From: Rhodopseudomonas infernalis
Lineage (GTDB): Bacteria > Pseudomonadota > Alphaproteobacteria > Rhizobiales > Xanthobacteraceae
Direction: 5' to 3'
NCBI RefSeq assembly: GCF_022271405.1
Contig: NZ_JAJNAL010000007.1
Location: 1-64,000, forward strand
Length of the DNA stretch: 64,000 nucleotides
Both the position numbers and the translations under genes were made by a program. Every line of letters starts with the position of its first letter. Position 1 is the stretch's first letter. Positions 51,501 to 61,264 of the stretch are shown piece by piece. The notes under the pieces were generated by a model, which saw only the letters and a program-made list of their open reading frames with translations, had not been told where the DNA came from and ran no database searches.

Positions 51501-52541
51501 TCAGCGCACCGCCTCCGCGAGCTGCCCGAACACCGAGAAAACCAGCGGCTTGCGCTCGAGATTATAGGCTTCGGTGTCGCGCGCGGCGCGGCCGATCTTT
51601 TCCCACACCTCCGCCAGCCGTGCAAGGCGCGGCAGTTCCGCATTGGCGTCGGGCGTGCGCAGCCGGCCGGCCACCCAGCGGTCCACGCTATCCACGAAGG
51701 CCTGCAGGGTCGCGCGGTCGGTACCGCCGATCGCCTCGCCAAGCGCATGCAGCGCGCGCGGATCGACATTTGGCAGGCTGTCGAGCAGCGCGGTCGTCTT
51801 CTGGTGCAGCGTCAGCGCGTCGCCGCCGAGCAGCGTCAGCGCGCGCGACACGCTGCCCTCAGACGCGGCCGCGGCGTCGGCAAGTTTAGGATCGCCGGCC
51901 TCGAGATCGGTCGCAGCGACTGCGGCCCGGATGACGTCGTCGGTCGACAGCGATCGCAGCATCAGCTTGCGGCAGCGGGACAGGATGGTCGGCAGGACGC
52001 GCGCCGGCGAGTTGCTGATCAACAGAAACAGCGACCGCTGCGGCGGCTCCTCGATCACCTTGAGCAACGCGTTGGCCGAGGACGCGTTGAGATCGTCGAC
52101 GGTATCGACGATGCAGACGCGCCAGCCCTCGACCGCGGCGGTCGAGCCGAAGAAGCCGATGGTCTCGCGTGACTCGTCGACGGTGATGACATTGCGCAGC
52201 ACGCCCTTGTCGTTGAGCGAGCGCTCCAGCGTCAGCAGCCCGCCATGCGCCTCGGCCGCAACCAGGCGGACGATCGGATGCTCGGGATCGAGCGCCAGCG
52301 TCGCGGCGCCCTGCACGGCGTCCGATTGCGGATCGCGATGCGCGAGCACGAACCGCGCCATCCGGTAGGCCAGCGTCGCCTTGCCGATGCCCTGCGCGCC
52401 GCCGATCAGCCAGGCATGGGCGATGCGGCCGCTGCGATAGGCGTCGAGCAGCGCCTGCTCGGCGGCGGCGTGGCCGAACAGCGCCGTGGTCTCGCGCGGC
52501 GGGCGGGCGACGATGTCGGCGGAAACCTTGCGGGCGCTCAT
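51501..52541 (-). CDS. holB: DNA polymerase III subunit delta prime
   Basis: 346 aa clamp-loader subunit. The AAA+ fold shows a modified P-loop (IGGAQGIGKATLAYRMA), DLNASSANALLKVIEEPP and the sensor-like RVLPTILSRCRKL. The degenerate P-loop (GIGKAT) fits delta prime, which need not hydrolyse ATP. Its start overlaps the tmk stop by four bases. Confidence 0.93.
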   Translation of the reverse strand: MSARKVSADIVARPPRETTALFGHAAAEQALLDAYRSGRIAHAWLIGGAQGIGKATLAYRMARFVLAHRDPQSDAVQGAATLALDPEHPIVRLVAAEAHGGLLTLERSLNDKGVLRNVITVDESRETIGFFGSTAAVEGWRVCIVDTVDDLNASSANALLKVIEEPPQRSLFLLISNSPARVLPTILSRCRKLMLRSLSTDDVIRAAVAATDLEAGDPKLADAAAASEGSVSRALTLLGGDALTLHQKTTALLDSLPNVDPRALHALGEAIGGTDRATLQAFVDSVDRWVAGRLRTPDANAELPRLARLAEVWEKIGRAARDTEAYNLERKPLVFSVFGQLAEAVR

Positions 52542-53290
52542 GCCGAACGCGCCTTGGTTTTGGCTTTGGCGCCAGACTTTGGTCGCGCTTTCGCGCCGGG
52601 CTTATCGGCCGGCGTGGCCCGTGGCCAGCCGAGCAAGCGCTCCTGTACCGCCCGCCAGATCCGATCGGCAACCAGCTTCGGCTCGCCTTCCGCGTCCACC
52701 AACACACAGCGCTCCGGCTCGGCCGTGGCAATCTGCCGATAGGCGTCGCGCAGTCGGCGATGGAAGTCGGTCGTCTCGCCCTCGAACCGATCGGGCGCCG
52801 CGGTGCCGCGACGTATCGCAGCACGCTTGAGCCCGATCTCGACCGGAATGTCGAGGATCACGGTGAGGTCCGGCTTCATCGCCCCGATGGTGACATCCTG
52901 CAGCGCGTTGAGCAGCGCCGGGCTGACGTCGCCGAGCTTGCCCTGATACACGCGGGTCGAATCGTAAAAGCGGTCGCATAACACCCAGACGCCGCGCGCC
53001 AGCGCCGGTTCGATCAGGGTGCGGACATGATCGTCGCGGGCGGCGGCGAACAGCAGCGCTTCGGCCTGCGAGCCGCCGATCAGGTGACCGATCCCGGACA
53101 GCAGCAGATGCCGGATGATCTCCGCGCCCGGCGAGCCGCCTGGCTCCCGTGTCACCAGCGTCTGCAGCCCGGACGTCTGCAGCCGATCGGCCAGCAGCTT
53201 GATCTGGGTCGATTTGCCGGCACCCTCGCCGCCTTCGAATGTGATGAAGCGGCCGCGGGATGAGGCGGTTTGGGGGCTTTGTTCAACCAT
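52538..53290 (-). CDS. tmk: Thymidylate kinase
   Basis: 250 aa. It phosphorylates dTMP to dTDP. P-loop EGGEGAGKST (residues 19-28), the DR[FY] motif CDRFYDSTRVYQG, TREPGG, and the LID region RRGTAAPDRFE are present. The C-terminus is extended by about 25 Lys/Ala/Pro-rich residues not seen in most homologues. ATG follows the dac stop by two bases. Confidence 0.95.
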   Translation of the reverse strand: MVEQSPQTASSRGRFITFEGGEGAGKSTQIKLLADRLQTSGLQTLVTREPGGSPGAEIIRHLLLSGIGHLIGGSQAEALLFAAARDDHVRTLIEPALARGVWVLCDRFYDSTRVYQGKLGDVSPALLNALQDVTIGAMKPDLTVILDIPVEIGLKRAAIRRGTAAPDRFEGETTDFHRRLRDAYRQIATAEPERCVLVDAEGEPKLVADRIWRAVQERLLGWPRATPADKPGAKARPKSGAKAKTKARSA

Positions 53291-53292
53291 TC

Positions 53293-54549
53293 TCAGAGCT
53301 TCGCCATGCCGGCGCGAAACGCCCCGATCACCAGTTCACTGGCGCCGTCCATGGCGCGTCGCATGGTCGAGCCGACCGGATTGGCCTCGGCGGCCTGCAG
53401 CGGGATTTCAACCGCCAGCGCGGGACCGCGCCATACCCGCACCACGCCGATCCGGCGGCCCGGCTCAACCGGCGCGGCCACCGGCCCGGTGTACACGACC
53501 CGCGCGATCAGCTTGTCGCTGCCGTTCTTGCGCACCATCACCCGCACCGGCTCGGCCGGCATCAGCGGCACGTAGCGCTTCTCGCCGCCGAACACCCGGG
53601 CGTAGCCCACGGTCGCGTCCGAGGCGAACAGCGCGCGCGATTCGAAATTGCGGAAGCCCCATTCCAGCAGCTTCTTGGCCTCGGTGGCGCGGTCGTCGAT
53701 ATCGTCGACGCCGTTGACCACCACGATCAGCCGCATGCCGTTCTGCACCGCCGAGCCGACCAGACCGTAGCCGCCGTCCTTGGTGTAGCCGGTCTTCAGG
53801 CCGTCGGCGCCCGGCATCAGATTGAGCAGCGGATTGCGGTTGGTCTGGCGGATCTTGTTCCAGGTGAATTCCTTCTCGCCGAACAGCTTGTAGTAGTCCG
53901 GATAGGTCAGGACGATGTGGCGCGCGAGCCGGCCGAGCTCGCGCACGCTCATCTTGTTGGCCGGGTCCGGCAGGCCGTTGGAATTCGCGAACGTCGACTG
54001 CGTCAGCCCGATCTCGCGCGCACGCTTGTTCATCCGCTCGACGAACGCCTGCTCGGTACCGGCGATGCCCTCGGCGAGCGCGATGCAGGAATCGTTGCCG
54101 CTCTGGATGATGGCGCCCTTCAGCAGATCATCGACCGCGACCTTGCTGTGAATTTCCGCGAACATCGTCGAGTTGCCGGCCGGCGCGCCGCCGCGGCGCC
54201 ACGCATATTCGCTGATCTTGTATTCGTCGGTGAGCTTGATCTCGCCCTTGGTCAGCAGGTTGAAGACCAGCTCGACCGTCATCAGCTTCATCATGCTGGA
54301 CGGCGGCCGCAGTTCGTCGGCGTTCTTCTCGAACAGCACGCTGCCGCTCTCGGCGTCGATCAGAATCGCGCTCGGCACGTCGGTGTCGTAGCCGCCGACG
54401 ACTTCCTCTTTCTTGGCGCCCTGCACGCTCTGGTTCGCGGCCAGCACCGGGCCGGCGCCGACCGCCATCGCCAGCATGCCGGCCAGCAGCACGCGCCATG
54501 GCGATGCGGGACGCGAGCAAAGACGAAACGGCGACGTCAGCAGAGCCAT
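53293..54549 (-). CDS. dacC: D-alanyl-D-alanine carboxypeptidase (PBP5/6 type)
   Basis: 418 aa. A signal peptide (about residues 1-38, ending VLAANQ) precedes the DD-peptidase domain with SxxK at Ser85-Lys88, SGN at 150-152 and KTG at 252-254. The C-terminal PBP5-associated beta domain is present, with an amphipathic tail for membrane attachment. It trims peptidoglycan pentapeptides in the periplasm. First gene of the run that continues into tmk and holB. Confidence 0.94.
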   Translation of the reverse strand: MALLTSPFRLCSRPASPWRVLLAGMLAMAVGAGPVLAANQSVQGAKKEEVVGGYDTDVPSAILIDAESGSVLFEKNADELRPPSSMMKLMTVELVFNLLTKGEIKLTDEYKISEYAWRRGGAPAGNSTMFAEIHSKVAVDDLLKGAIIQSGNDSCIALAEGIAGTEQAFVERMNKRAREIGLTQSTFANSNGLPDPANKMSVRELGRLARHIVLTYPDYYKLFGEKEFTWNKIRQTNRNPLLNLMPGADGLKTGYTKDGGYGLVGSAVQNGMRLIVVVNGVDDIDDRATEAKKLLEWGFRNFESRALFASDATVGYARVFGGEKRYVPLMPAEPVRVMVRKNGSDKLIARVVYTGPVAAPVEPGRRIGVVRVWRGPALAVEIPLQAAEANPVGSTMRRAMDGASELVIGAFRAGMAKL

Positions 54550-54713
54550 AGAGCAACTTCCGGGAGCGGCTTCGGACCAGGGTGCGCGTGTCCCACACCA
54601 GGTCCGGACAGCATGTCGCGGGCCATTTTCGTTTGTGGTGACACAGGATCGATCCTATCGTGAGCGCCGCTGCGCTTCCACATAAACTCCAATCAATTCA
54701 GGGCGGAAACGGA

Positions 54714-55661
54714 ATGGAATCGACGAGGACCGTCGCGGTCAACGGGATCGAATTGTTCGTGCGCGAGCGGGGCGAAGGTCCGCTGGTGCTGCTGTGTCAC
54801 GGCTGGCCGGAGCTGTCCTATTCGTGGCGCCACCAGATCGGTGCGATCGCGGACGCTGGGTTCCGGGTCGTCGCCCCCGACATGCGCGGCTTCGGCCGGT
54901 CGAGCGCGCCGCAGCCGATCGAGGCCTACAGCATCTTCGATCTGGTCGGCGACATGGTGGCTCTCGTCGCCGAGTTGAAACAGACCAGCGCGGTGATCAT
55001 CGGCCACGATTGGGGCGCGCCGGTCGCCTGGCATGCGGCGCAGTTCCGGCCGGATCTGTTCACCGCTGTCGCCGGCCTCAGCGTGCCGCCGCCCTGGCGC
55101 GGCAAAGGCCGGCCGCTCGAGCTGCTGCAGGCCGCCGGCATCTCGAATTTCTATTGGCAGTATTTCCAGACGCCCGGTGTCGCCGAGGCGGAGTTCGAAC
55201 GTGACACTGCTGCGACGATGCGCGGAATGCTGTGCGGCGGCTTTGCCGATCCGGCGCGCTCGCTGTTCGTGCCGGAAGGTCGCGGCTTCATCGGCCGCTC
55301 CGCCGCCACGCTGCCGCTGCCCGACTGGCTGAACGAAGCCGACCTCGCCTTCTTCATCGAACAGTACAAGCAGAGCGGATTCCGCGGCGGCCTGAACTGG
55401 TACCGCAACATCGACCGCAACTGGGATCTGACCGCGCCGTGGCAAGGCGCGCAGATCCGACAGCCGGCGCTGTTCATCGCCGGCGCCAACGACCCGGTGA
55501 TCTCCGACAAGATGAACGGCAAGCACGTCGCCGCGATGGAAAAGGTGCTGCCCAATCTCAAGCGGAAGCTGATTATCGAAGGCGCCGGGCACTGGATCCA
55601 GCAGGAGAAACCGGCCGAAGTGAATGCGGCGCTGATCGAGTTCCTGAAGCAGGTGAGCTGA
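54714..55661 (+). CDS. Epoxide hydrolase-like alpha/beta hydrolase
   Basis: 315 aa. HGWPELSYSW (residues 29-38) carries the HGxP motif and Asp99 in GHDWGA is the nucleophile; the cap domain has NWYRNIDRNW with a Tyr suited to epoxide opening, and GAGHWIQQEKP supplies the His. ATG at 54714 after GGCGGAAACGGA. It points opposite to dac and rlpA and separates them, and a dispersed repeat lies just downstream, so it may be a later insertion. Confidence 0.9.
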   Translation: MESTRTVAVNGIELFVRERGEGPLVLLCHGWPELSYSWRHQIGAIADAGFRVVAPDMRGFGRSSAPQPIEAYSIFDLVGDMVALVAELKQTSAVIIGHDWGAPVAWHAAQFRPDLFTAVAGLSVPPPWRGKGRPLELLQAAGISNFYWQYFQTPGVAEAEFERDTAATMRGMLCGGFADPARSLFVPEGRGFIGRSAATLPLPDWLNEADLAFFIEQYKQSGFRGGLNWYRNIDRNWDLTAPWQGAQIRQPALFIAGANDPVISDKMNGKHVAAMEKVLPNLKRKLIIEGAGHWIQQEKPAEVNAALIEFLKQVS

Positions 55662-55709
55662 GCGCTCACCAACACGCAGCTGACGCGACGAGGCACGAGC
55701 CTCTCCCCC

Positions 55710-55799
55710 CGTCATGCCCGGGCTCGTCCCGGGCATCCACGCCTTGCTGGCGGAAATGCAGGACAGGCGTGGATGGCCGGGACAAGCCCGGCCATGACG
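55710..55799. repeat. Dispersed palindrome CGTCATGCCCGGG..., copy A
   Basis: Arms CGTCATGCCCGGGCTCGTCC and the complementary GGACAAGCCCGGCCATGACG end a 90-base element; inner words GGCATCCACGCC and GGCGTGGATGGCC also pair. The same element occurs at 62623-62714. It lies after the epoxide hydrolase-like gene. Confidence 0.85.
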
Positions 55800-55862
55800 A
55801 AGGCTTCAATGTGGCAGTGACTATCGAACGTCCTCAGACGTGACCAAATTTATCGAGGCGGT

Positions 55863-56807
55863 CTAGTACAAACCCCGGGCCGACAGCAGGCTGCCGATCT
55901 CGTCCTTGGCGCGCGGCGCGCTTGCGACCGGCTGCGGCTCGGCCGACGCGTAGTTGCCGTCCTGGTCGTAGGACACGGCGCGGGTATTGCGGGCCAGGGA
56001 GCGGCCGCTGCTGCGCGAGCGCGAGGCGGAGATTTCCGAGGTGGCGCTGACCGAGGCGACGTCGACCGCAGTGTTGCCGAGGGAGTAAGGGCGCCCTTCC
56101 GGCATCGGAACGTCGCCACGAATGGCGTGGCTTGCGACTCCGCCACCCTGCATGTCAGGCACGAAGGCGCGGGCCGAAGCGATCCGCACCGAGGATGGCG
56201 CCGGCGCCGGCTCGTTCATGCGCAGGGTCGCCAGAAGCTGGCGGTCGTCGGAGCCTTCGAGCGGTGCCCGGCCGACATATTCGACCCGCACGCGGGCTGT
56301 GCCTTTGTGTTTGAATTCAAGAAGTTCGGCGGCTTTGTTCGAAACGTCGATGAGCCGGTTGCCGTGATACGGACCGCGGTCATTGATACGCACGACCAGC
56401 GAGCGGCCGTTGCTCAGATTGGTGACGCGCGCATAGGACGGAATCGGAAGGGTCGGATGCGCCGCCGACAGCGACGCCATGTCGAACACTTCGCCATTGG
56501 CCGTCAGCCGGCCATGGAAGTCGTTGCCGTACCAGGACGCCAACCCTTCGGCACGGTAGTTGGCGTCTTCCTGCGGGACGTAGACCCGTCCGGCGACCGT
56601 ATAAGGCTTGCCGACCCGATAGGTGCCGCCGCCTTTGGGTACCGGCTCGCCCGGGCCGACGACGCGCGGGCTCGACGAAACACCGTATTTCGGATCGACG
56701 CGGCTGAGCGTACCGTTCTGGGCGCAGTTGGCCAGAGCCAGACACGCGCCTGCAGCGGCAACCGCTCGTGCGGCGCGGCTCAACGAATCTCGCTCGCGAG
56801 TCCCCAT
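55863..56807 (-). CDS. rlpA: RlpA-like septal ring lytic transglycosylase/lipoprotein
   Basis: 314 aa. An N-terminal export signal (AVAAAGACLALANCAQNG, possible lipobox at the last Cys) is followed by a double-psi beta-barrel RlpA domain: ASWYGNDFHGRLTANGEVFDM and VVRINDRGPYHGNRLIDVS hold the family His and Asp. No C-terminal SPOR domain is visible; the tail is Ser/Ala-rich and ends ARGLY. It cleaves naked glycan strands at the septum in characterised members. ATG at 56807 follows GGGGAT. Confidence 0.9.
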   Translation of the reverse strand: MGTRERDSLSRAARAVAAAGACLALANCAQNGTLSRVDPKYGVSSSPRVVGPGEPVPKGGGTYRVGKPYTVAGRVYVPQEDANYRAEGLASWYGNDFHGRLTANGEVFDMASLSAAHPTLPIPSYARVTNLSNGRSLVVRINDRGPYHGNRLIDVSNKAAELLEFKHKGTARVRVEYVGRAPLEGSDDRQLLATLRMNEPAPAPSSVRIASARAFVPDMQGGGVASHAIRGDVPMPEGRPYSLGNTAVDVASVSATSEISASRSRSSGRSLARNTRAVSYDQDGNYASAEPQPVASAPRAKDEIGSLLSARGLY

Positions 56808-57052
56808 AGATCCCCAAATATCATGATCATGGTCTGCTGCCCAATTCGGACCTGCACGAGCCACGAGATCGCCACCACCCCACAACGGCAGCGAAGCGTG
56901 ACCATATCGCAGAGCGAACAAGGCGAAAATGGGGAGACCGGCGGTATGGTTAATGCGGTGATACGTTTCGCGGGCCTCGCGACGCGCACGGCTGTGCTTG
57001 CGTCGCAGGCGATTTGACGGAATGCTCGGGCGACCGTGCAGAGGAATCGTCC

Positions 57053-58231
57053 GTGACCATCCCCGTTCTCGATCGCGTCCAGAACCGCAACGACCTCGCA
57101 TGGGCGATCGCCGTCGGCGGCATCAGTACCGTGGCGTTCGGCGCCCTGCTCTACGCGTCCTGGCATTTTGCCGGCACGTTGTTCCTGATCTTCGCCGGCA
57201 TCCTGTTCGGGGTCTTCCTCAATGCGCTGACCGACCTGCTCGGCAAAGTCGTCGGCGGCCCGCACGGTGCGCGCCTCACTCTGGTGTGCTTCCTGCTGGC
57301 GGCGGTGTTTGTCGGTATCGCGGCGCTCGGCGGCAGCACGATCGCCCAGCAGGCGACCGCACTGTCGGGCACGATCAAGACCCAGATCGTCAACGTGAAG
57401 ACCTTCCTCGAGCGCCAGGGCGTCGACACCAGCTTCATGGAACTCAGTCCGGCCATCAACGCTGCGAATACTGCCAATGCCGGCAGCACCGCGGCCGAGC
57501 CGCAGCCGGCGCCGCAGCCGCGCAACCTGCCGAGCGCCGGCGAGATCGCCTCGGGCGGCGGCGCCATCGTCAGCCAGACGCTGAAGCTGATCCTCGGCAC
57601 CATCGGCGCTGTCGGCAATTTCTTTATCGTGCTGTTTCTCGGCCTCGCCTTCGCGGCGCAGCCGGATGTCTATCGCCGCGGCCTCGAACGCGTCGCTCCG
57701 TTGCGCTATCGCCCGCAGGCCAGCGCCATCGTCACCGACACCGGCGACATGCTCAAGCGCTGGCTGCTGGCGCAGCTGATCACGATGACGGCGGTGTTCG
57801 CGGTGACGGCGACCGGGCTGACACTGATCGGGATTCCCGGGGCCTTCATCCTCGGCATTCAGGCCGGACTGCTGGCGTTCATCCCGACTGTGGGCGCGAT
57901 CCTCGGCGGGCTGATCATCGTGCTCGCGGCGATCGCCTCGGGGTGGTTTGCCGTGGTCAGCGCCTTCGTCCTGTTCCTGGGCGTGCACGCGCTGGAGAGT
58001 TACATCCTGACGCCGCTGATCCAGCGTCAGGCCATCGACATTCCGCCGGCGACGCTGTTCGCGATGCAGATCCTGCTCGGCATCATCTTCGGCCTGTGGG
58101 GCCTGGCGATGGCACTGCCGCTGATGGCCATCGGCAAGGTGGTGATCAATCACCTCCGTGCCGAGAGCCCGGGACAGGATGTCGTGACGGCCGCGCCGCC
58201 GATCGTGCTGGCGTCTAGCCCGGAATCGTAA
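57053..58231 (+). CDS. AI-2E (PerM) family transporter
   Basis: 392 aa with about eight transmembrane segments. LIFAGILFGVFLNALTD near residue 45, a polar periplasmic insert (about 110-165), and the conserved VLFLGVHALESYILTPLIQ near 310 identify the AI-2E/PerM family. Members move autoinducer-2, protons/Na+ or other small solutes; the cargo here is unknown. GTG at 57053 lies seven bases after GAGGA. The 3' end overlaps the converging ABM gene by 17 bases. Confidence 0.88.
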   Translation: MTIPVLDRVQNRNDLAWAIAVGGISTVAFGALLYASWHFAGTLFLIFAGILFGVFLNALTDLLGKVVGGPHGARLTLVCFLLAAVFVGIAALGGSTIAQQATALSGTIKTQIVNVKTFLERQGVDTSFMELSPAINAANTANAGSTAAEPQPAPQPRNLPSAGEIASGGGAIVSQTLKLILGTIGAVGNFFIVLFLGLAFAAQPDVYRRGLERVAPLRYRPQASAIVTDTGDMLKRWLLAQLITMTAVFAVTATGLTLIGIPGAFILGIQAGLLAFIPTVGAILGGLIIVLAAIASGWFAVVSAFVLFLGVHALESYILTPLIQRQAIDIPPATLFAMQILLGIIFGLWGLAMALPLMAIGKVVINHLRAESPGQDVVTAAPPIVLASSPES

Positions 58232-58517
58232 CCACCGTGCTGGTGTGCTCGACCTCCGGCGGCGCCGCGAAGTAAGCGCTGACCAGGCCGCGCCATTCGG
58301 CGAAGTTCTCCGAGCCGCGGAAGTCCACCGTGTGGTTCTCCAGCGTTTCCCATTTCACCATCAGCCGGTAGCGCTGCGGCTTCTCGATCGAGCGATGCAG
58401 CTCGAAGCCGTGAAAGCCCTTGGAGCGGCCGAACGCGGCGCCGGCTTTGGCGACGGCGGCCTCGAAGTCGGCTTCGCTGCCCGGCTTGATGTCGATCTGG
58501 GCGATTTCGGTGATCAT
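58215..58517 (-). CDS. ABM-domain (antibiotic biosynthesis monooxygenase-like) protein
   Basis: 100 aa dimeric alpha/beta barrel protein: MITEIAQIDIKPGSEADFEAAV, GFHGFELHRS and LMVKWETLENHTV are typical of ABM-domain proteins. Some members are heme-degrading or quinone monooxygenases, but no heme-specific residues stand out. Its last 17 bases overlap the end of the AI-2E transporter gene on the other strand. Confidence 0.85.
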   Translation of the reverse strand: MITEIAQIDIKPGSEADFEAAVAKAGAAFGRSKGFHGFELHRSIEKPQRYRLMVKWETLENHTVDFRGSENFAEWRGLVSAYFAAPPEVEHTSTVVTIPG

Positions 58518-58586
58518 GCGCGCTCCCTTGCGTTTCGTGAGGCACGAGCCTTATCGCACCCCGCGCCGCAAATGAAGCCGGCCCCC

Positions 58587-58664
58587 GTCATTGCGAGCGT
58601 AGCGAAGCAATCCATGCCACGGGCGGGGCGTTGGATTGCTTCGTCGCTGCGCTACTCGCAATGA
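58587..58664. repeat. Dispersed palindrome GTCATTGCGAGCG...
   Basis: Arms 58587-58614 (GTCATTGCGAGCGTAGCGAA and on) and 58632-58664 pair, with a five-base bulge, around GGCGGGGCGT. It lies between the ABM gene and the diguanylate cyclase. A third palindrome family of the window. Confidence 0.8.
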
Positions 58665-58681
58665 AGGCGACTTTTCGCGCC

Positions 58682-59917
58682 TTACGCGCCCATGCTGATC
58701 GCGTTGCGGACCACCACCTGCTGACGCGACTCGGGTTGCTGCGCGGCGCGGCGGCGGCCCTGCTCCAGCGACAGCGGCTCTTTGGCCGTCGCCACGACGC
58801 GATTTCGGCCGCCGCGCTTGGCCTGGTACAACGCGGTGTCGGCAGCGGCGAGCAGCACGTCGATTTCGATATCGGCCGGCCCGCCGGCGACCCCAATGCT
58901 GACAGTGGTGGCGATGGGGGCGCCGTCGATCTCGAGGCCACAATTCTGGAAGGCTTCGCGCACCCGCTCGGCGGCGGTCATCGCTTCCTCGACCGAGCAC
59001 GGCAGCAGCGCGGCGAATTCCTCGCCGCCGATCCGACCACAGAGATCCGACATCCGCAGCGACCCGGAGACGACGGTGGCGAACAACTTGATGACCTCGT
59101 CACCGGCCGGATGGCCGAAGCGATCGTTGATAGACTTGAAGTGATCGAGATCGAAAATCATCACCGTGACCGGCCGGCCCGCCGCCCCTTCGCGCTCGAT
59201 CATCCGCGCGGTGGCTTCCGAGAAGCCGCGGCGATTGAACAGCCCGGTCAGCGGATCCAGCGACGCCGCGGTCTTGTGGGCCCGCACGGTGCGCTCCGAG
59301 ACCAGCATGAAGATCACGAACACGGTGCCGACGGCGTACAACACCAATTCGATCGCGAAGATCAGCACCCAGACGTTGTTGACGGCGTCGCCCCCCTGCA
59401 TCGGCAGCAGCTCGGCCAACACGATCGGCAGCATCAGCACGGCGCCGTGCAGCAATGGCACCAGCATCGCCGCCCACGGCCGCTTCATGGTCTTGCGGCG
59501 CTCGGCGAACAGCTGCTCAGCGGTGAGCGCCGCATAGATCGCAACGATACCGGCGCCGATAGCGACGCGCAGCCAGCCGGATTCCGCCGGCAGGCTGAAC
59601 ACGGTCGCGAGCCAGGCGACGGCCCCCAGTACCAGCCCCGGCCAGATCGGCTTCAGACCGTGGAATACGCGGGCGGCATTCCACACCATGCCGCAGGCGA
59701 TGAAACCAGCGCTGGCAAGCGCCAGCACGACGACGTCCGGCGCGACCAGTCTAAGAATCTGCCACTGCGCGACCGCCGCTGCTCCGAGCAGATAAGCGTA
59801 TCCCCACCAATTCAGCGCCGGCAGTTTTTCCTGTCGGCCAAAGTAGAGAAGCATTCCCCCGAGTAGCGTGCAGATCAGCGTTGCAACCAGGAATAACGTC
59901 GAAAAATCGAGCGACAT
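58682..59917 (-). CDS. Membrane-bound diguanylate cyclase
   Basis: 411 aa. Six or seven hydrophobic segments fill the first about 195 residues. The GGDEF domain follows: DPLTGLFNRRGF, then FDLDHFKSINDRFGH and an active GGEEF at about residues 296-300. No RxxD inhibitory site is seen five residues before it. It should convert two GTP to c-di-GMP. ATG at 59917 is chosen because the preceding frame is polar and unlikely; the ribosome binding site is weak. Confidence 0.9.
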   Translation of the reverse strand: MSLDFSTLFLVATLICTLLGGMLLYFGRQEKLPALNWWGYAYLLGAAAVAQWQILRLVAPDVVVLALASAGFIACGMVWNAARVFHGLKPIWPGLVLGAVAWLATVFSLPAESGWLRVAIGAGIVAIYAALTAEQLFAERRKTMKRPWAAMLVPLLHGAVLMLPIVLAELLPMQGGDAVNNVWVLIFAIELVLYAVGTVFVIFMLVSERTVRAHKTAASLDPLTGLFNRRGFSEATARMIEREGAAGRPVTVMIFDLDHFKSINDRFGHPAGDEVIKLFATVVSGSLRMSDLCGRIGGEEFAALLPCSVEEAMTAAERVREAFQNCGLEIDGAPIATTVSIGVAGGPADIEIDVLLAAADTALYQAKRGGRNRVVATAKEPLSLEQGRRRAAQQPESRQQVVVRNAISMGA

Positions 59918-60116
59918 GATGCGAAGTCCAGGCAAGTCCAGTGAGCAGGCTGCAACGCGGGAGTGTTGTCGAGATGCCCCGTAACTTCCGCAATCTCGCT
60001 GCACCGCATTGAAATCGCGTATGCGAAACACGTCGCTTTTGAAGGCCTAGTTTCCGCAAATCTGATGCAAATTGCAGTATCAGCCGGGGGAAGTGACTGC
60101 GTGGCGCATCACAAAC

Positions 60117-60144
60117 AAAAAGGGCGCCCCGAAGGACGCCCTTT
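60117..60144 (-). terminator. Intrinsic terminator after rpsI
   Basis: On the minus strand AAAGGGCG-TCCTTCGGGG-CGCCCTTT is followed by TTGTTTG. The eight-base-pair GC-rich stem and T-run form a standard Rho-independent terminator 24 bases after the rpsI stop codon. Confidence 0.88.
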
Positions 60145-60167
60145 CCGCAAAATCGAATGAAGCCAGA

Positions 60168-60644
60168 TCAGCGCTTCGAGAACTGGAAGGACCGGCGGGC
60201 CTTCGCCTTGCCGTACTTCTTACGCTCGACGACGCGCGAGTCGCGGGTCAGGAAGCCGCCCTTCTTGAGGACGCCGCGCAGCTCCGGCTCGAAATTGGTG
60301 AGCGCCTTGGAGATGCCGTGACGAACCGCACCGGCCTGGCCGGACAGACCGCCGCCGGCGACGGTGCAGACCACGTCGTACTGGCCAGCACGCGCCGCGG
60401 CGACCAGCGGCTGCTGGATCATCATGCGCAGCACCGGACGGGCGAAGTAGACTTCCACTTCACGCGCATTGACGGTGACCTTGCCGGCACCCGGCTTGAT
60501 CCAGACGCGGGCGACCGCGTCCTTGCGCTTGCCGGTAGCATAGGCGCGGCCCTGCTTGTCGACCTTCTTGGTGTAGGTCGGCGCGTCCGGAGCCGAAACT
60601 TTCAGCGACGAGAGCTGATCGAGGGACTGCATGGTTTCGGACAT
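60168..60644 (-). CDS. rpsI: 30S ribosomal protein S9
   Basis: 158 aa. [40 protein letters not shown] and the C-terminal [16 protein letters not shown] (ending KR as in all S9) are diagnostic. The about 25-residue N-terminal extension is usual in alphaproteobacteria. It follows rplM by one base. Confidence 0.98.
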   Translation of the reverse strand: MSETMQSLDQLSSLKVSAPDAPTYTKKVDKQGRAYATGKRKDAVARVWIKPGAGKVTVNAREVEVYFARPVLRMMIQQPLVAAARAGQYDVVCTVAGGGLSGQAGAVRHGISKALTNFEPELRGVLKKGGFLTRDSRVVERKKYGKAKARRSFQFSKR

Positions 60645-60645
60645 C

Positions 60646-61110
60646 TTATGCGGCCCTCATGTTCTTGCGATTCATCGCGGCGATGTCGACGGTCTCCGGC
60701 TGCTGAGCTTCGTGCGGGTGCTCGGCGCCCGCGTAGACGCGCAGATTGCCCATCTGGACACGGCCGAGCGGGCCGCGCGGAATCATCCGCTCGATCGCCT
60801 TCTCAAGCACGCGCTCCGGGAAGCGACCTTCGAGGATCGCCTTCGCGGTGCGCTCCTTGATGCCGCCGATGAAGCCGGTGTGGTGATAATAGACCTTGTT
60901 GTCGCGCTTGCGACCGGTCAGCACCACCTTGGCAGCGTTGATGATAATGACGTTGTCGCCGCAGTCGACGTGCGGCGTGTAAGTCGGGAGGTGCTTGCCG
61001 CGCAGCCGCATCGCGACCAGCGTGGCGAGCCGGCCGACCACGAGACCAGTGGCGTCAATAATGACCCACTTCTTCGTGACTTCGGCGGGCTTGGCCGAAA
61101 ACGTCTTCAT
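60646..61110 (-). CDS. rplM: 50S ribosomal protein L13
   Basis: 154 aa. [19 protein letters not shown], the [11 protein letters not shown] segment, HHTGFIGG and the [16 protein letters not shown] region are the L13 signatures. First gene of the rplM-rpsI operon. The leader upstream (61111-61206) has no other gene. Confidence 0.98.
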   Translation of the reverse strand: MKTFSAKPAEVTKKWVIIDATGLVVGRLATLVAMRLRGKHLPTYTPHVDCGDNVIIINAAKVVLTGRKRDNKVYYHHTGFIGGIKERTAKAILEGRFPERVLEKAIERMIPRGPLGRVQMGNLRVYAGAEHPHEAQQPETVDIAAMNRKNMRAA

Positions 61111-61206
61111 GAGAATTGATCCATGACAGGGGGAAATTCGGCGCAGGACGCCGGACTTGCGCGCTTGTAGATAAGCAGGGCGTTCGCGTCAATCCCCCAA
61201 CATCCG

Positions 61207-61232
61207 GAAAAACCCTTCGATATCAGAGGGTT
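61207..61232 (-). terminator. Intrinsic terminator after the PaaI thioesterase
   Basis: On the minus strand AACCCT-CTGATATCGA-AGGGTT is followed by TTT, so five T in a row end the hairpin. It lies about 33 bases after the thioesterase stop codon and separates it from rplM. Confidence 0.65.
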
Positions 61233-61264
61233 CTAATTATGGTGCAATAATACCGCCAAAAAGG

